Of a stretch of 64,000 bases of DNA, positions 47,336 to 59,845 are shown in pieces (position 1 is the first letter of the stretch; every line of letters starts with the position of its first letter). The stretch is from NCBI GenBank assembly GCA_022376925.1, contig JAIOJX010000006.1, positions 56,391,658 to 56,455,657 on the forward strand. The letters run 5' to 3'. The stretch comes from Tragulus kanchil (taxonomy: Eukaryota; Chordata; Mammalia; Artiodactyla; Tragulidae). A program made the translations under genes and the position numbers. Under the pieces are notes generated by a model. The model ran no database searches. It was not told the origin of the DNA and worked only from the letters and a program-made list of their open reading frames with translations.

Positions 47336-48463
47336 CAGAAATAGTTTTATTTCTTCCTTTACAACAGCTATGCCTGTTTACTCCCTATTGTAATGGTGAG
47401 GTCTCAGTATAATGCTGAACTGAGTGGTAAGACACCCTACCTTTTTCCAACTATTTACAGAGAATTGATTAATTCTGTCTTTTACCAATAGTATAATGAC
47501 AGCTATATGTATATCGCTGATTATGTCTATCAAGTTAAGAAAGTTTCTATTTTTAGTTTGTGAAGAGTTTAAAAACTTTTAAAAACAACAACAGAGTTGA
47601 ATTTTATCAAATGATTTTTCTGCATGATTATATGACTTTCTTCTTTGTGTATGTTAACATGATAAAAAAATCATTTTTAAACTATAAACAGCAACCTTGT
47701 TTTCTCGTAATAAAACCGCTTTGATTGACATATGTTCTTCTTTTTAATATATTATTTTTGACATACGGTCACTTGTCTTGAAAATGTATATGACTGTGCC
47801 TTGATTGTCAACCACTGGAATAGATCTTAGATCTTCTGAGAGTCTGTCTTCTGGGTTATATATAGTCTTCAGTTTGGTTCAGATAAAATTCTCCCTTTTT
47901 TCTTAATCTGATTGTTAATTGAATTTTCATGAAACAAAGATCTATTCCATTTCATCTAAATTGGCAGATTTATGGCTCTGTTCCTAAACAATAGTGCAAA
48001 GGGCTATTTGCACTATTAGAGCAAAGGGCTCTCCAGCAATATAAAGACCTGTTTTATAAAGTTGGCCAATTTTTGCTACTTAAATATTACAACCATGCCT
48101 AATTTCTTAATTGTATTAAGAACTTGTTCTGAAAGCTCTGAAATGTAAGATTTGGCTCCTGTAAGCCAGTATAAGCCAGCTCCACTGTTCACTTTGTTAA
48201 TACCTGGAGGGTATGAACTGATGAACATTCTTTCCTTCCTAATGCTGGAAATTTGTTTTCTTTTTTTTTTTTTTTGTGGTCAATTGACTAGATGTTGATC
48301 ACTTCTGTTCATTTATAAAGAATAAACTTTTGTTTTTTGATATTTTCTATTTCTCTGTTCTCATTTCACTGATTTCTGTTTTATATTCTTTTTTCTCTTC
48401 TCCTTACTTAAAGATACGTTTGCTCCTCTTTTTGTAGCTTATTAAAGAGGAAGATTACATTTT
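47336..48463. other. No gene recognised, 47336-48463
   Basis: AT-rich DNA between the ancient L1 and the full-length L1. Phrases such as 'ttttatcaaatgatttttctgcat' and 'ggaatagatcttagatcttc' look like old antisense L1 ORF2 text, but I cannot delimit an element. It ends with the 5' target-site duplication of the next L1. Confidence 0.4.
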
Positions 48464-48476
48464 AAAAATGATATCA

Positions 48477-50429
48477 GGAGCCAAGATGGCGGAGGAAGGA
48501 GGGGAAGATTTCACCAGCTCCCCAACAGAATCACCAGAACTAATCAAGGAAAGAACCACCACCAACAAACCTGCCACTAGACGACAGAAGAATTCCATAG
48601 GTCCGCGAGAGTAGAAGAGTGAATAGCCAGAAATTTCCCGGAGCTAGGGTTCTAAGAATCCTCTATCCTAACCCCCGCACCAGACCACACCGACGGAGAG
48701 CACGTAAGCAAGTGCCCTAAAAGGGGGCCTAAGCAGAGCCTCAGGAGAAAGGGCAGCACTCAGCGTGAAAACTCCAAGAATCTGCCCGGATCGCCGGCAG
48801 AAATTAAGACACTGCGAAGATAGGATACTGGAGCAGGGCCGAGCAGAGCGCGCTTGCTGCCTAGCGACCTGAGGCCGGATGGAACGCGGAGAGTGCTGCC
48901 TAGAGACTGACCAGGAGACGGGAGGGAGCGTCCAATGTGAGGATCTTGCCGCTCGGCCGCCAGGTGAAAATCGCGACGTTCCGCCTGGCACCGGGTGAGT
49001 TCAAACACTCCCAGTGGGGGACTGGCTGAAGGGGAAGTCGCCCACAGATTGCTGACCAGGGACAGGGCTTGAGCCAGAAGGGGAACCTTGTGCCTGCCTT
49101 TGGGACTTGGAGGCGCAACCGGCAGTACACGCGCGCCAGTGGCGGAGGAGCCTGTGCACCCCCATAGCTGCACCCGCATAGCTACACCCGCAGCGGAGGA
49201 AGTCGGGAGAGGGGCAGGTGTCAGAGGCTACCGACAGGTGCGCTGCAGAGCCAGGACGCCCCCGCCCAACACGGGATTGAGCGCATGCCACGGCCCCCCG
49301 CCCGACACACTGGGATCAGCCCGCGCCCCCGCCCAACCCGGGACAGCGAGTGCACCGCGGTCCCCTGCCCGACGGATAGAGATCAGCCCGCCGTCCAGGT
49401 CAGCACCTGAGCTTGCAGACCGGTGCCATAAGGAAAAGGCTGCATCATCAAGACAACACCATCGAGAGCAGACTGGCTTCCAGACAGATGAGAGGCTAAA
49501 AACCAGGGACAGTATTTAGCTTTTTTGTTTATCTGTTGTGGACGGTTCTGCTTATTCGTTTGATTGGTCAGGTTTGTTTTTTTTTTTTTTTTCTCTGTCT
49601 CTCTCTTTTGTCTCTTCTTATTAAGTTTCTCTTCCTTTTTTTAATTTTTAATTTTTTTAATTTTTAATTTTTAAAATTTTTAATTATTAATTTTTTATTA
49701 TTAATTTTTAAAAAAATTTTAATTCTTGAACTTCTAATTGTCTTTCCTCTTTCCCACTCCTTCCTCCCTCTATGTTCTAAATCTACAAATTTCTCCTATA
49801 TACCACTACCCCCTAGATAGATATTTCCTACCTTCCTGTCTCCACTATTCTCTTCCAGCTGCACTAAACAATACAACACAATAATCTTGGCTACATAACC
49901 CTATAAAATCCTTCCAAGTCGAATCTATTCCTTCTCATTACCCATACATTTTCCACCTCCTCACCCCCAACACATGTCTTAGTTAAAAATTGTTTTCAAT
50001 GACGAAATAGTCCAAGCCAGGACCTTACCCAAGATCTATTTTTCCAGGCACTATTTTAATTAACTCAGAGCTTAACGGGCAAGTACCATCTTTGATTGTG
50101 TCATTTGCCAGGAAAATTTCCTATGCTTTGTCACTGTAAGACTGGTTAGATGTGGTTATTGCTGTGTATGTATGTGTATCTTATGACTAGGTTAGAAAAC
50201 ATCTGCATGCTTTTATGACTGTCACCCATTAGGGACACACCTCTTGCTCCGCAGATGCTACTATTTGAACTAATATCACGGAACACCATAGCAAACCAGG
50301 CATAGAGCCTACACCCCCTGACCAATCATCAAACCAAGGATCCTCAGACTAGAAGCCCTGATTCCAAGACCCCACACTATCAAAGAACATACAACACTAG
50401 AGATGAAATGACAGAGAAACACTGCACAA
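48477..50429 (+). promoter_or_regulatory. L1 no. 2 5'UTR / internal promoter, CpG-rich
   Basis: About 1.95 kb before ORF1. The first bases contain 'caagatggc', the YY1-type site near the start of L1 transcripts that positions initiation. Bases about 48840-49420 hold dozens of CpG in a GC-rich block, unlike any other part of the window, and the rest is pyrimidine-rich. By analogy with other L1s this would be an RNA polymerase II promoter without a TATA box. Retained CpGs suggest recent insertion or escape from methylation-driven decay. Confidence 0.75.
49620..49735. repeat. AT-rich low-complexity tract in the L1 5'UTR
   Basis: Runs of T and A of the form (T)n(AA)(T)n, containing several 'tttttaattttt' units. 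It probably arose from expansion of a T-rich part of the L1 5'UTR, and the equivalent place in L1 no. 1 (about 290-300) is only a short T run. Confidence 0.7.
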
Positions 50430-51347
50430 ATGAAGGACCATGCTAGAGAATCACAACCTCAAATGACAGAGGAGGAGATAGACAAATTATCTGAAAGAGA
50501 ATTCAGAAAAACTATACTAATGAGGATGCAAAACACCGAAAACAGAATATTAGAGGAAATTAGTGCATTGAGAAAAGACATGCAGGAAATGAAAAATAAG
50601 CAAATAGAGACCACCAACTCAATTGCTGAACTCAAAAATACGATAGAAGGCCTCAAAAGTAGAGTATCTGAGGCTGAGGAACGGATAAGCGTGCTGGAAG
50701 ATAGACTGGTGGAAATAAGTGCTGAAGAACACAATAAAACTGAAAGAATTAAAAGAACTGAGGATAGCTTCTGAGACCTGTGGGACAATACCAAACGCAC
50801 CAACATTAGAATTATAGGAGTTCCAGAGGAAGAAGAGGGGAAGAAAAGTTACAAAAAAATTCTTGAAGAAGTTATAGTGGAAAACTTCCTCAGCATGGGA
50901 AAGGAAATAGTCAACGAACTCCAAGAAGCCCAAACAGTTCCATACAGGATAAACCCCAGAAGAAATACACCAAGGCACATTCTAATCAAACTAACACAGA
51001 CTAAATATAAAGACAGATTACTAAAAGCAGCTAGAAGCAAACAACAAATAACATATAAAGAAAACCCCATACGTCTAACTGCGGAACTCTCAACAGAAAT
51101 CCTGCAGGCCAGAAGAGAATGGCAGGACAAATTTAACCGGTTAAAAGAGAACAACCTGCAACCACAAATTCTCTACCCAGCAAAAATCTCATTCAGAATC
51201 GATGGAGAAGTCAAAATTCTCAGACAGACAAAAACTAAAAGAATTCTGTACCACAAAACCAGCCCTACAACAAGTGTTAAAGGGTCTGATATAGCCAATA
51301 AATACAAGAGTAGAAGAAGTCCTACAAATCAAACTCCAGACTTCTAA
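50430..51347 (+). pseudogene. L1 no. 2 ORF1 (ORF1p), one internal stop
   Basis: It starts at ATG 50430. Residues 1-114 form a charged coiled coil ('NSIAELKNTIEGLKSRVSEAEERI'). A stop at 50772-50774 cuts it after 'RTEDSF', where related copies read on. The second half, readable from about 50780 with a long ORF at 50877-51347, contains 'INPRRNTPRHILIKLTQTKYKDRLLKAAR', 'ARREWQDKFNRLKENNLQPQILYPAKISFRIDGE' of the RRM and C-terminal domain. ORF1p is the RNA-binding trimer of the L1 particle. The length would be about normal, but the stop makes it non-functional unless read through. Confidence 0.9.
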
Positions 51348-53440
51348 GAAGATGACAATAGGAACATCTGCATCAATAATTTCTTTGAATGTAAATGGAT
51401 TAAATGCTCCAACCAAACGACACAGGTTGGCTGAATGGATCAAGAAACATGACCCATATATATGCTGTTTACAAGAGACCCACTTCAGACCTAGAGACAC
51501 TCATAGACTGAAAGTGAAAGGCTGGAAAAAGATATTCCATCCAAATGGAAATCAAAAGAAAGCTGGAGTAGCAATCCTCATATCAGACAAAATAGATTTT
51601 AAAGTAAAGAAGTTTCTAAGAGACAAGGCACATCACTACATCATGATAAAAAGATCCATCCAAGAGGAAGACATAACAGTCATGAACATCTACGCATCCA
51701 ACACAGGGGCACCTCAATACATAAGACAGATACTTTCAGACTTAAAAGAAGAAATCAATAATAACACAATAATAGTAGGAGACTTAAACACTCCTCTCAC
51801 ACCAATGGATAGATCATCTAAACAGAAAATTAATAAAGAAATACAAGCCTTAAATGCCACACTAGAAAAGATGGACCTCATCGATATCTTTAGGACGTTC
51901 CATTCAAAAGTAGAAGAATACACTTTCTTCTCAAGTGCTCACGGAACATTCTCCAAGATAGACCACATCTTGGGCCACAAATCTAACCTCAATCAATTCA
52001 AGAAAACTGAAATTATATCAACCATCTTCTCGGACCACAATGAAATGAGACTAGAGATCAACTACAGTAAAAAAACCGCTAAAAATACAAACACATGGCG
52101 ATTAAACAACACTTACCTAAAAAACCAACTGATCACTGAGGAAATCAAAGGAGAAATTTAAAAATTCCTAGACAAAAATGACAATGAATATACAACCGTG
52201 CAAAACTTATGGGATACCACAAAAGCAGTTCTAAGGGGGAAATTTATAGCAGTACAATCCAACCTCAAGAAACTAGGAAAATATGAAGCAGATGACTTAA
52301 CCCTCCACTTAAAACAATTGGAAAAAGAAGAACAGAAACATCCCAAAGCCAGCAGAAGACGGAAATTATAAAGACTAGAAGAAGTCCTACAAATCAAACC
52401 CCAGACTTCTAAGAAGATGACAATAGGAACATCTGCATCAATAATTTCTTTGAATGTAAATGGATTAAATGCTCCAACCAAACGACACAGGTTGGCTGAA
52501 TGGATCAAGAAACATGACCCATATATATGCTGTTTACAAGAGACCCACTTCAGACCTAGAGACACTCATAGACTGAAAGTGAAAGGCTGGAAAAAGATAT
52601 TCCATCCAAATGGAAATCAAAAGAAAGCTGGAGTGGCAATCCTCATATCAGACAAAATAGATTTTAAAGTAAAGAAGTTTCTAAGAGACAAGGCACATCA
52701 CTACATCATGATAAAAAGATCCATCCAAGAGGAAGACATAACAGTCATGAACATCTACGCATCCAACACAGGGGCACCTCAATACATAAGACAGATACTT
52801 TCAGACTTAAAAGAAGAAATCAATAATAACACAATAATAGTAGGAGACTTAAACACTCCTCTCACACCAATGGATAGATCATCTAAACAGAAAATTAATA
52901 AAGAAATACAAGCCTTAAATGCCACACTAGAAAAGATGGACCTCATCGATATCTTTAGGACGTTCCATTCAAAAGTAGAAGAATACACTTTCTTCTCAAG
53001 TGCTCACGGAACATTCTCCAAGATAGACCACATCTTGGGCCACAAATCTAACCTCAATCAATTCAAGAAAACTGAAATTATATCAACCATCTTCTCGGAC
53101 CACAATGAAATGAGACTAGAGATCAACTACAGTAAAAAAACCGCTAAAAATACAAACACATGGCGATTAAACAACACTTACCTAAAAAACCAACTGATCA
53201 CTGAGGAAATCAAAGGAGAAATTTAAAAATTCCTAGACAAAAATGACAATGAATATACAACCGTGCAAAACTTATGGGATACCACAAAAGCAGTTCTAAG
53301 GGGGAAATTTATAGCAGTACAATCCAACCTCAAGAAACTAGGAAAATATGAAGCAGATGACTTAACCCTCCACTTAAAACAATTGGAAAAAGAAGAACAG
53401 AAACATCCCAAAGCCAGCAGAAGACGGAAATTATAAAGAC
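51311..53440. repeat. Direct duplication T
   Basis: Copies are 51311-52375 and 52376-53440, shift 1065. The junction microhomology is 'tagaa' ('aaagac-tagaa' joins 'tagaa-gaagtcc'). Two base differences were seen: T/C near 51333/52398 ('aaactccag' versus 'aaaccccag') and A/G near 51570/52635. It duplicates the end of ORF1 and the whole endonuclease domain of ORF2, so two near-identical 269-codon ORFs follow each other. Confidence 0.97.
51352..52161 (+). pseudogene. L1 no. 2 ORF2 endonuclease domain (copy 1; copy 2 at 52417-53226)
   Basis: 269 codons from ATG 51352. The apurinic/apyrimidinic-type endonuclease nicks target DNA to prime reverse transcription. The catalytic signposts are present: 'LNVNGLN' near residue 14, 'QETH' near residue 42, 'GDLNTPLTP' near residue 145, 'SDHNEM' near residue 230. 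The domain looks intact. It ends at a TAA in 'GEI-stop-KFLDKN', where a Lys codon is expected, so the link to reverse transcriptase is cut in both copies. The second copy results from duplication T. Confidence 0.95.
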
Positions 53441-56400
53441 TAGAGCAGAAATAAATCAGAAAGAAATGAAAGAAGCTATAGTTCAGATAAATAAAACAAA
53501 AAGCTGGTTCTTTGAAAAGGTAAACAAAATTGACAAGCCTCTGGTGAGACTCATCAAGAAAAAGAGGGAGAAGAACCAGATCAACAAAATCAAAAATGAA
53601 AAGGGAGAGATTACAACAGATAATGTAGAAATCCAAAGGATTCTAAGGGACTATTATGAGCAACTCTATGGCAACAAACTGGACAACCTGGAAGAAATGG
53701 ACAGTTTCTTGGGGAAGATTAATCTCCCAAGACTGAGCCAGGAAGAAACAGAAACTTTGAACAACCCAATCACAAGCTCAGAAATCGAATCTGTGCTTAA
53801 AAATCTACCCAAAAATAAAAGCCCAGGACCAGATGGCTTCACAGCCGAATTCTACCAAACATTTAAAGAAGAGCTAGGGCTTCCCTGGTGGTCCAGTGGG
53901 TAAGGACACCGCCTTGCAGTGCAAGGGGCACCGGTTTGATCCCTGGCCTGGGAAGATCCCACGTGCCGCGGAGCGGCTGGACCGATGTGTCCAATCACCG
54001 AGCCAGAGCTCTGGAGAGCACACGCCTGGAGCCGGTGCTCTGCGACAACAGATGCCGCCACGATGGGAGGTCAACACGGGCCAAAGAACAAAGATGGATG
54101 AAACTAGACAAATGAAAGACCAATAGAAGTGACCCGCCTGCTCCCCTCCCTCCCCACCCTACCCCCACAAAATAAATAAATAAATCTTTAAAAAAAATAA
54201 ATAAATAAAGAAGAGCTAATGCCTGTCCTTCTAAAACTCTTCCCAAAAATTGCACAGGAAGGAAAACTTCCAAACACATTCTACGAGGCCACCATCACCC
54301 TGATACCCAAACCAGGCAAAGACAACATAAAAAAGGAAAATTACAGACCAATTTCTCTGATGAACTTAGATGCCAAGATCCTCAACAAAATCCTAGCAAA
54401 CAGAATTCAATGACACATCAAAAAACTCATACATCATGATCAAGTCGGGTTCATCCCAGGCATGCAAGGATTCTTCAACATCTTCAAATCAATCAATGTG
54501 ATACACCATATCAACAAACTGAGAGACAAAAATCACATGATCATCTCAATAGACGCAGAAAAACCCTTTGACAAAGTACAACAACCATTCATGATAAAAA
54601 CTCTTCAGAAAATGGGCATAGAAGGAACCTATCTCAACATAGTGAAAGTCATATATGAGAAGCCCACAGCGAATATTATCCTCAACAGTGAAAAACTGAA
54701 AGCATTCCCTCTAAGATCAGGAACAAGACAGGGGTGTCCACTTTCACCACTACTATTCAACATAGTCCTGGAAGTTCGAGCAACAGCAATAAGAGAAGAG
54801 AAAGAAATAAAGGGAATCCAGATTGGAAAGGAAGAAGTCAAGCTCTCTCTTTTTGCAGATGACATGATATTATACATAGAAAATCCCAAAGACACTATTA
54901 CAAAGCTACTAGAGCTAATCAACGAATTCAGCAAAGTCGCAGGATACAAAGTCAACACACAGAAATCACTGGCATTCCTATACACAAACAATGAAAAATC
55001 AGAAAACAAAATCAAAGAGGCAGTCCCCTTCAGCATTGCAACCAAGAGACTCAAATATCTAGGAATTAACCTACCCAAAGAAACAAAAGAACTGTACACA
55101 GAAAATTACAAGACACTCATGAACGAAATTAAAGGAGACTTAAACAGATGGAGAGATATTCCATGTTCCTGGGTCAGAAGAATCAATATTGTGAAAATGA
55201 CCATCCTACCAAATATCATCTACAGATTCAATGCAATACCTATTCAACTTCCATTGACATTTTTCACAGAACTAGACCAAAGAATAACACAGTTCATATG
55301 GAAACACAAAAGACCCCGAATAGACAAAGCAATCCTGAGAAAGAAAAACGGAGCTGGAGGGATCAGCCTCCCTAACTTCAGACTCTACTACAAAGCAACA
55401 GTCATCAAGACAGTATGGTACTGGCACAAAAACAGAACTATAGACCAATGGAACAAGATAGAGAACCCAGAGATAAACCCACGCACCTATGGGTACCTTA
55501 CTTTTGATAAAGGAGGCGAAACTATAAAATGGGACAAAGACAGCCTCTTCAACAAGTGGTGCACGAAGAAATGAACAGCTACATGCAAAAAAATGAAATT
55601 GGAACATTCCCTGGCACCATACACTAAGATCAACTCAAAATGGATTAAAGACCTAAATGTAAGACCAGAAACCATCAAACTCTTAGAGGAGAATATAGGC
55701 AAAACCCTCAAGGACATCAATCAAAGCAAGATCTTCTCTGACCCACCAACTAAAATAGCAGAACTGAAAAATTAAAATGAACATATGGGACCTCATGAAA
55801 CTTAAAAGCTTTTGTACAGCAAAAGAAATTACAAAAAAGCTGAACAGACAGTCCACAGAGTGGGAGAAAATCATAGCAAATGAAACAACAGACAAAGAAT
55901 TAATCTCCAAAATCTACAAGCAACTCAGACAACTCAGCACAGGGAAAACGAACAACCCAATCAAAAAATGGGAAAAAGACCTAAAGAGACGCCTCTCCAG
56001 AGAGGACATACAGATGGCCCAAAAGCACATGAAACGATGCTCAACCTCGCTTATTATTAGAGAAATGCAAATTAAAACTGCAATGAGATATCACCTCACA
56101 CCCGTCAGAATGGCCATCATCAAAAAATCTGCAGACAATTAAATGCTGGAGAGGGTGCACAGAAAAGGGAACCCTCTTGCATTGCGGTGGGAATGTCAAT
56201 TGATACAGCCTCTATGGAAGACAGTCTGGAGATTTCTTAAAATCTAAAAATAGAAGCACTCTATTACCCAGAAATCCCACTATTAGGCTTATATCCTGAT
56301 GAAATCAAAACTGAAAGAAGCACCTGTACCCCAATGTTCATTGCAGCTCTCTATACAATAGCCAAAACATGGAAGCAACCTAGATGTCCATCGACGAATG

Positions 56401-56571
56401 AATGGATCCAGAAGCACTGGTACATATATACAATGGAATACTACTCAGCTGTTAAAAGAAATGCAGAAGACTCAGTCCTAATGAAGTGGCTGGCTCTAGA
56501 ACCTATCATAAAAAGTGAAGTAAGTCAAAAGAGAGAGACAAATACAGTATACTAACACACATATATGGAAT
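53441..56571 (+). pseudogene. L1 no. 2 ORF2 reverse transcriptase and C-terminal region
   Basis: After a frameshift at about 53425 the ORF resumes ('[34 protein letters not shown]') to 'KEELG' at 53876, where a SINE interrupts it. It resumes at 54219 ('[36 protein letters not shown]'), meets a stop TGA at about 54411, and has a long open stretch 54462-55574 with '[12 protein letters not shown]', '[21 protein letters not shown]' and the catalytic '[12 protein letters not shown]'. The C-terminal segment (55777-56142 and 56334-56555) includes '[21 protein letters not shown]'. At least three inactivating lesions occur besides the SINE. Confidence 0.93.
53877..54205 (+). mobile_element. CHR-type tRNA-Glu SINE inserted in L1 ORF2
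   Basis: It starts 'gggcttccctggtggtccagtgg' with readable A and B boxes ('ccggtttgatccctgg') and has the 'gaagatcccacgtgccgcggagc' body of cetartiodactyl CHR SINEs. It ends in a C-rich stretch and an 'aaataaataaatc' tail. Perfect 13-base target-site duplications 'taaagaagagcta' occur at 53864-53876 and 54206-54218. The clean duplication and low decay make it the most recent insertion in the window. It splits the RT coding sequence. Confidence 0.95.
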
Positions 56572-57773
56572 CTAGTAGGACGGTCTTGAAAACACATGCA
56601 GGAACTCATGGAAAAAAACAGACATAAACCCACGCACCTATGGGTACCTTACTTTTGATAAAGGAGGCGAAACTATAAAATGGGACAAAGACAGCCTCTT
56701 CAACAAGTGGTGCACGAAGAAATGAACAGCTACATGCAAAAAAATGAAATTGGAACATTCCCTGGCACCATACACTAAGATCAACTCAAAATGGATTAAA
56801 GACCTAAATGTAAGACCAGAAACCATCAAACTCTTAGAGGAGAATATAGGCAAAACCCTCAAGGACATCAATCAAAGCAAGATCTTCTCTGACCCACCAA
56901 CTAAAATAGCAGAACTGAAAAATTAAAATGAACATATGGGACCTCATGAAACTTAAAAGCTTTTGTACAGCAAAAGAAATTACAAAAAAGCTGAACAGAC
57001 AGTCCACAGAGTGGGAGAAAATCATAGCAAATGAAACAACAGACAAAGAATTAATCTCCAAAATCTACAAGCAACTCAGACAACTCAGCACAGGGAAAAC
57101 GAACAACCCAATCAAAAAATGGGAAAAAGACCTAAAGAGACGCCTCTCCAGAGAGGACATACAGATGGCCCAAAAGCACATGAAACGATGCTCAACCTCG
57201 CTTATTATTAGAGAAATGCAAATTAAAACTGCAATGAGATATCACCTCACACCCGTCAGAATGGCCATCATCAAAAAATCTGCAGACAATAAATGCTGAA
57301 GAACGTGCGGAGAAAAGGGAACCCTCTTGCATTGCGGTGGGAATGTCAATTGATACAGCCTCTATGGAAGACAGTCTGGAGATTTCTTAAAATCTAAAAA
57401 TAGAAGCACTCTATTACCCAGAAATCCCACTATTAGGCTTATATCCTGATGAAATCAAAACTGAAAGAAGCACCTGTACCCCAATGTTCATTGCAGCTCT
57501 CTATACAATAGCCAAAACATGGAAGCAACCTAGATGTCCATCGACGAATGAATGGATCCAGAAGCACTGGTACATATATACAATGGAATACTACTCAGCT
57601 GTTAAAAGAAATGCAGAAGACTCAGTCCTAATGAAGTGGCTGGCTCTAGAACCTATCGTAAAACGTGAAGTCAGTCAAAAAGAGAGAGACAAATACAGTA
57701 TACTAACACACATATATGGAATCTAGTAGGACGGTCTTGAAAACACATGCAGGGAACTCATGGAAAAACAGAC
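55473..57773. repeat. Direct duplication U
   Basis: Copies are 55473-56623 and 56624-57773, shift 1151. The junction is 'aaacagac' running into 'ataaacccacgc'. Identical for about 650 bases, then small differences near 56138-56160/57289-57311 (an extra T, changes around 'gagagggtgcac') and 56516-56535/57657-57686, increasing toward the end of copy 1. Confidence 0.95.
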
Positions 57774-58126
57774 AGAGCATAGACATAGGGACATCGTGGC
57801 GAAGAAATAGGGAGGGGGAAGCATGGAGGAAGTAACAAGGAAACCTATAGTGTTATGTGTGGAAAAGATAGCTAGTGTCATAGTGCTAAGGGAATAGGAG
57901 TGCTTAATGGCTTGGGGCGAAGGTCTGGAGGGGTGGGATGGGGGGATCTGGGTGTGTGGGGACCATGGGTATGCATATGACTGATCTGGGAACATACGTG
58001 TCTGTGAACAACAAAAGTGTAAAACCTTTAAAATAAAGAATAAAAATTAAAAAAAAAATGATATCATTCTTCTTAATATAATCAGATAATCCTAGGAGTT
58101 TTTCTCTAGTTGTTGCTGTAGTTGCA

Positions 58127-58432
58127 TCCCACCTTTTTTTTTTTTTTTTTTTACACTTTTTTTTGGCTGTGCTGTCTTCATTGCTGTGCATGGGCTTTTG
58201 CTAGTTTCAGAAATCAGGGGCTACTCTTCATTGCTGTGTGCAATCCTCTCACAGGGATTGCTTCTCATTGCTGGGCACAGACTCTCGGAGTGCATACTTC
58301 AAAAGCTGCAGCACATGGGTTCAGTAGTTTGGCACATGTGTTTAGATGCTCTATGGCGAATGAGATCATCACAGACCACGGATGAAATTGGTGTTCCTTG
58401 CATGGACAATTGGACCACCAAGAATTTTAACA
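58127..58432 (-). mobile_element. Old CHR SINE, antisense
   Basis: The minus-strand A tail is seen as a long T run at 58134-58152. Then 'ttttttggctgtgctgtcttcattgc' and 'gggcttttgctagttt' follow, the complement of the CHR SINE tail region. 'gagatcatcacagaccac', 'gatgaaattggtgttccttgca' is a decayed complement of the tRNA-like head. It is much more diverged than the SINE at 53.9 kb and lies just after the L1. Confidence 0.8.
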
Positions 58433-58599
58433 TCTATATTTTTATTCAATTTAAAACATATTTAACTTTATCTGAGATTTCCTCTTTTTGCTATGGGTTA
58501 TTTAGAGTTTTCTTTTTCTTTTTTTACCTTTTAAAAAATAATGAAGTCCTAATTCTGGAGTTTAAGGACTCAACCGATACAATGAAGAATGAATGAAAA

Positions 58600-59230
58600 A
58601 ACATATTAAATAGAGCAAATCAAATGAAAGAGAGAATAAATTAGCTGGAAGAAAGGAATCTACAAATATTTTGGGTGGAAAAGAATTGACTTTTTAATAA
58701 GTGAAGAAACACTATGAGCACTACCAGATTCATTAGGAAAACCAAATTCAGCTAATGGGTATACCAATATAAGAGAAAGAAGAGTGTTAATGGGAAAAAG
58801 TAATAGTCGGGGGCTCCTCAGACATGGGCAAAAACCTGGACATATAAATCCACAAAGTTAATAGATCACCTATATCTATATAAAATGACTGTCTCCAAGG
58901 TACATTACAATGAATTTGTCAGGGTCAGTGAAAAAAAAAGGAAACCAGGGGAAAAAAGTATTGCTGAAAGGAAATGCTACTAGACTACAAGTAAAAACAT
59001 CTACAGGCTAGGAAAGAGTGGAATGACATATTCAGGGTAATGAACGATAAAAACTTCTTGTCCAGAGTATTCTATCCAACAAAATTTTTCTTCAGACAGG
59101 AGAAATTCAAGCTTTCCCAGACAAACACAGCTGAAGGCGTTCCTCACCTATTAGATCTGCCTTACAAGAGATGGTCACTGGAGTTCTTTCACATGAAAAA
59201 GATAAATGTACAACTCTCAGTAAGGTAGAA
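58600..59230 (+). pseudogene. Ancient L1/HAL1 ORF1 C-terminal fragment
   Basis: A 62-codon ORF at 59040-59228 begins 'MNDKNFLSRVFYPTKFFFRQEKFKLSQ', resembling the L1/HAL1 ORF1p C-terminal domain. At DNA level 'cagacaaacacagctgaaggcgttcctcacc' resembles the usual 'aaacaaaagctgaaggaattcatcacc'. The upstream part (58600-59030) reads like a decayed ORF1 too, with no open frame. It is an old, immobile copy. Bases after 59230 to about 59620 may be its 3' continuation. Confidence 0.6.
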
Positions 59231-59630
59231 AACTGTAACTCTAGTTTAGAATGGTGTTAAAATTAAACTATCATAGAAAATTTAAAGGAAAGAGCTTTGT
59301 AAATAACTATAGCTACAACAATGTAACAACAGACTCACAGAATAAGAGATAATTTCTACAGTGAAAATATAAAAAGGGAGGAGAGCAAGTTAAAAATAAA
59401 TCACTATCAACAGATATTTTCAGTTCAAAATACATAAACTAAAAAATGAAAGGATGAAGATGATACTCCAAGTGAATAGTAATCAAAAAAAAAAGGTACA
59501 GTCATACTTATGACCAACTAAATAAAGTTTAAGTCAAAATAATAACAAGTGACAAATAAAGTCATGTTGAAATAATAAAAGGGTCAAAACATAACATCAT
59601 AAATATTGGCAGAAAGTTATTCTTTCTTTT

Positions 59631-59845
59631 TTCAATAAGATGGCTCGAGAAGCAATTAGTTGCCTTTAACTTCATTTTAAACAATTTTGTTAGATTCTTT
59701 TGTGACAGCTGTGCATTTTGAAAAACACTTATCAAAACTGGTTAACCTTTGTGTAGTCATCTTATATACTATTTTTAATGCTTCATAATAACATTTTTAT
59801 CATGTTTCTGCCATATATCAACATGACTCAGACATATGTACACAT
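59631..59845. other. No gene or named repeat recognised (59631-59845)
   Basis: AT-rich sequence between the old L1 fragment and the 0.95-kb tandem repeat. It is present again at about 60783-60997 through duplication V. Confidence 0.45.

Larger units (their letters stand above)
48464..58066 (+). mobile_element. Full-length L1 LINE (L1 no. 2) with perfect target-site duplications
   Basis: It begins at 48477 with the canonical 'ggagccaagatggcgg' start and ends at an A tail at 58050-58053. A perfect 13-base target-site duplication 'aaaaatgatatca' lies at 48464-48476 and 58054-58066. It contains a CpG-rich 5'UTR (48477-50429), ORF1 (50430-51347, broken once), ORF2 from 51352 and a 3'UTR. A CHR-type SINE (53877-54205) and duplications T and U interrupt it. 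Without these it is about 7 kb. It is the youngest-looking LINE in the window but still carries inactivating changes. Confidence 0.97.

Noticed and set aside
51352..53226. Two successive identical 269-codon endonuclease ORFs, looking like a duplicated host gene pair
   Set aside because: Both are the L1 ORF2 endonuclease domain, doubled by duplication T, inside an element with target-site duplications.
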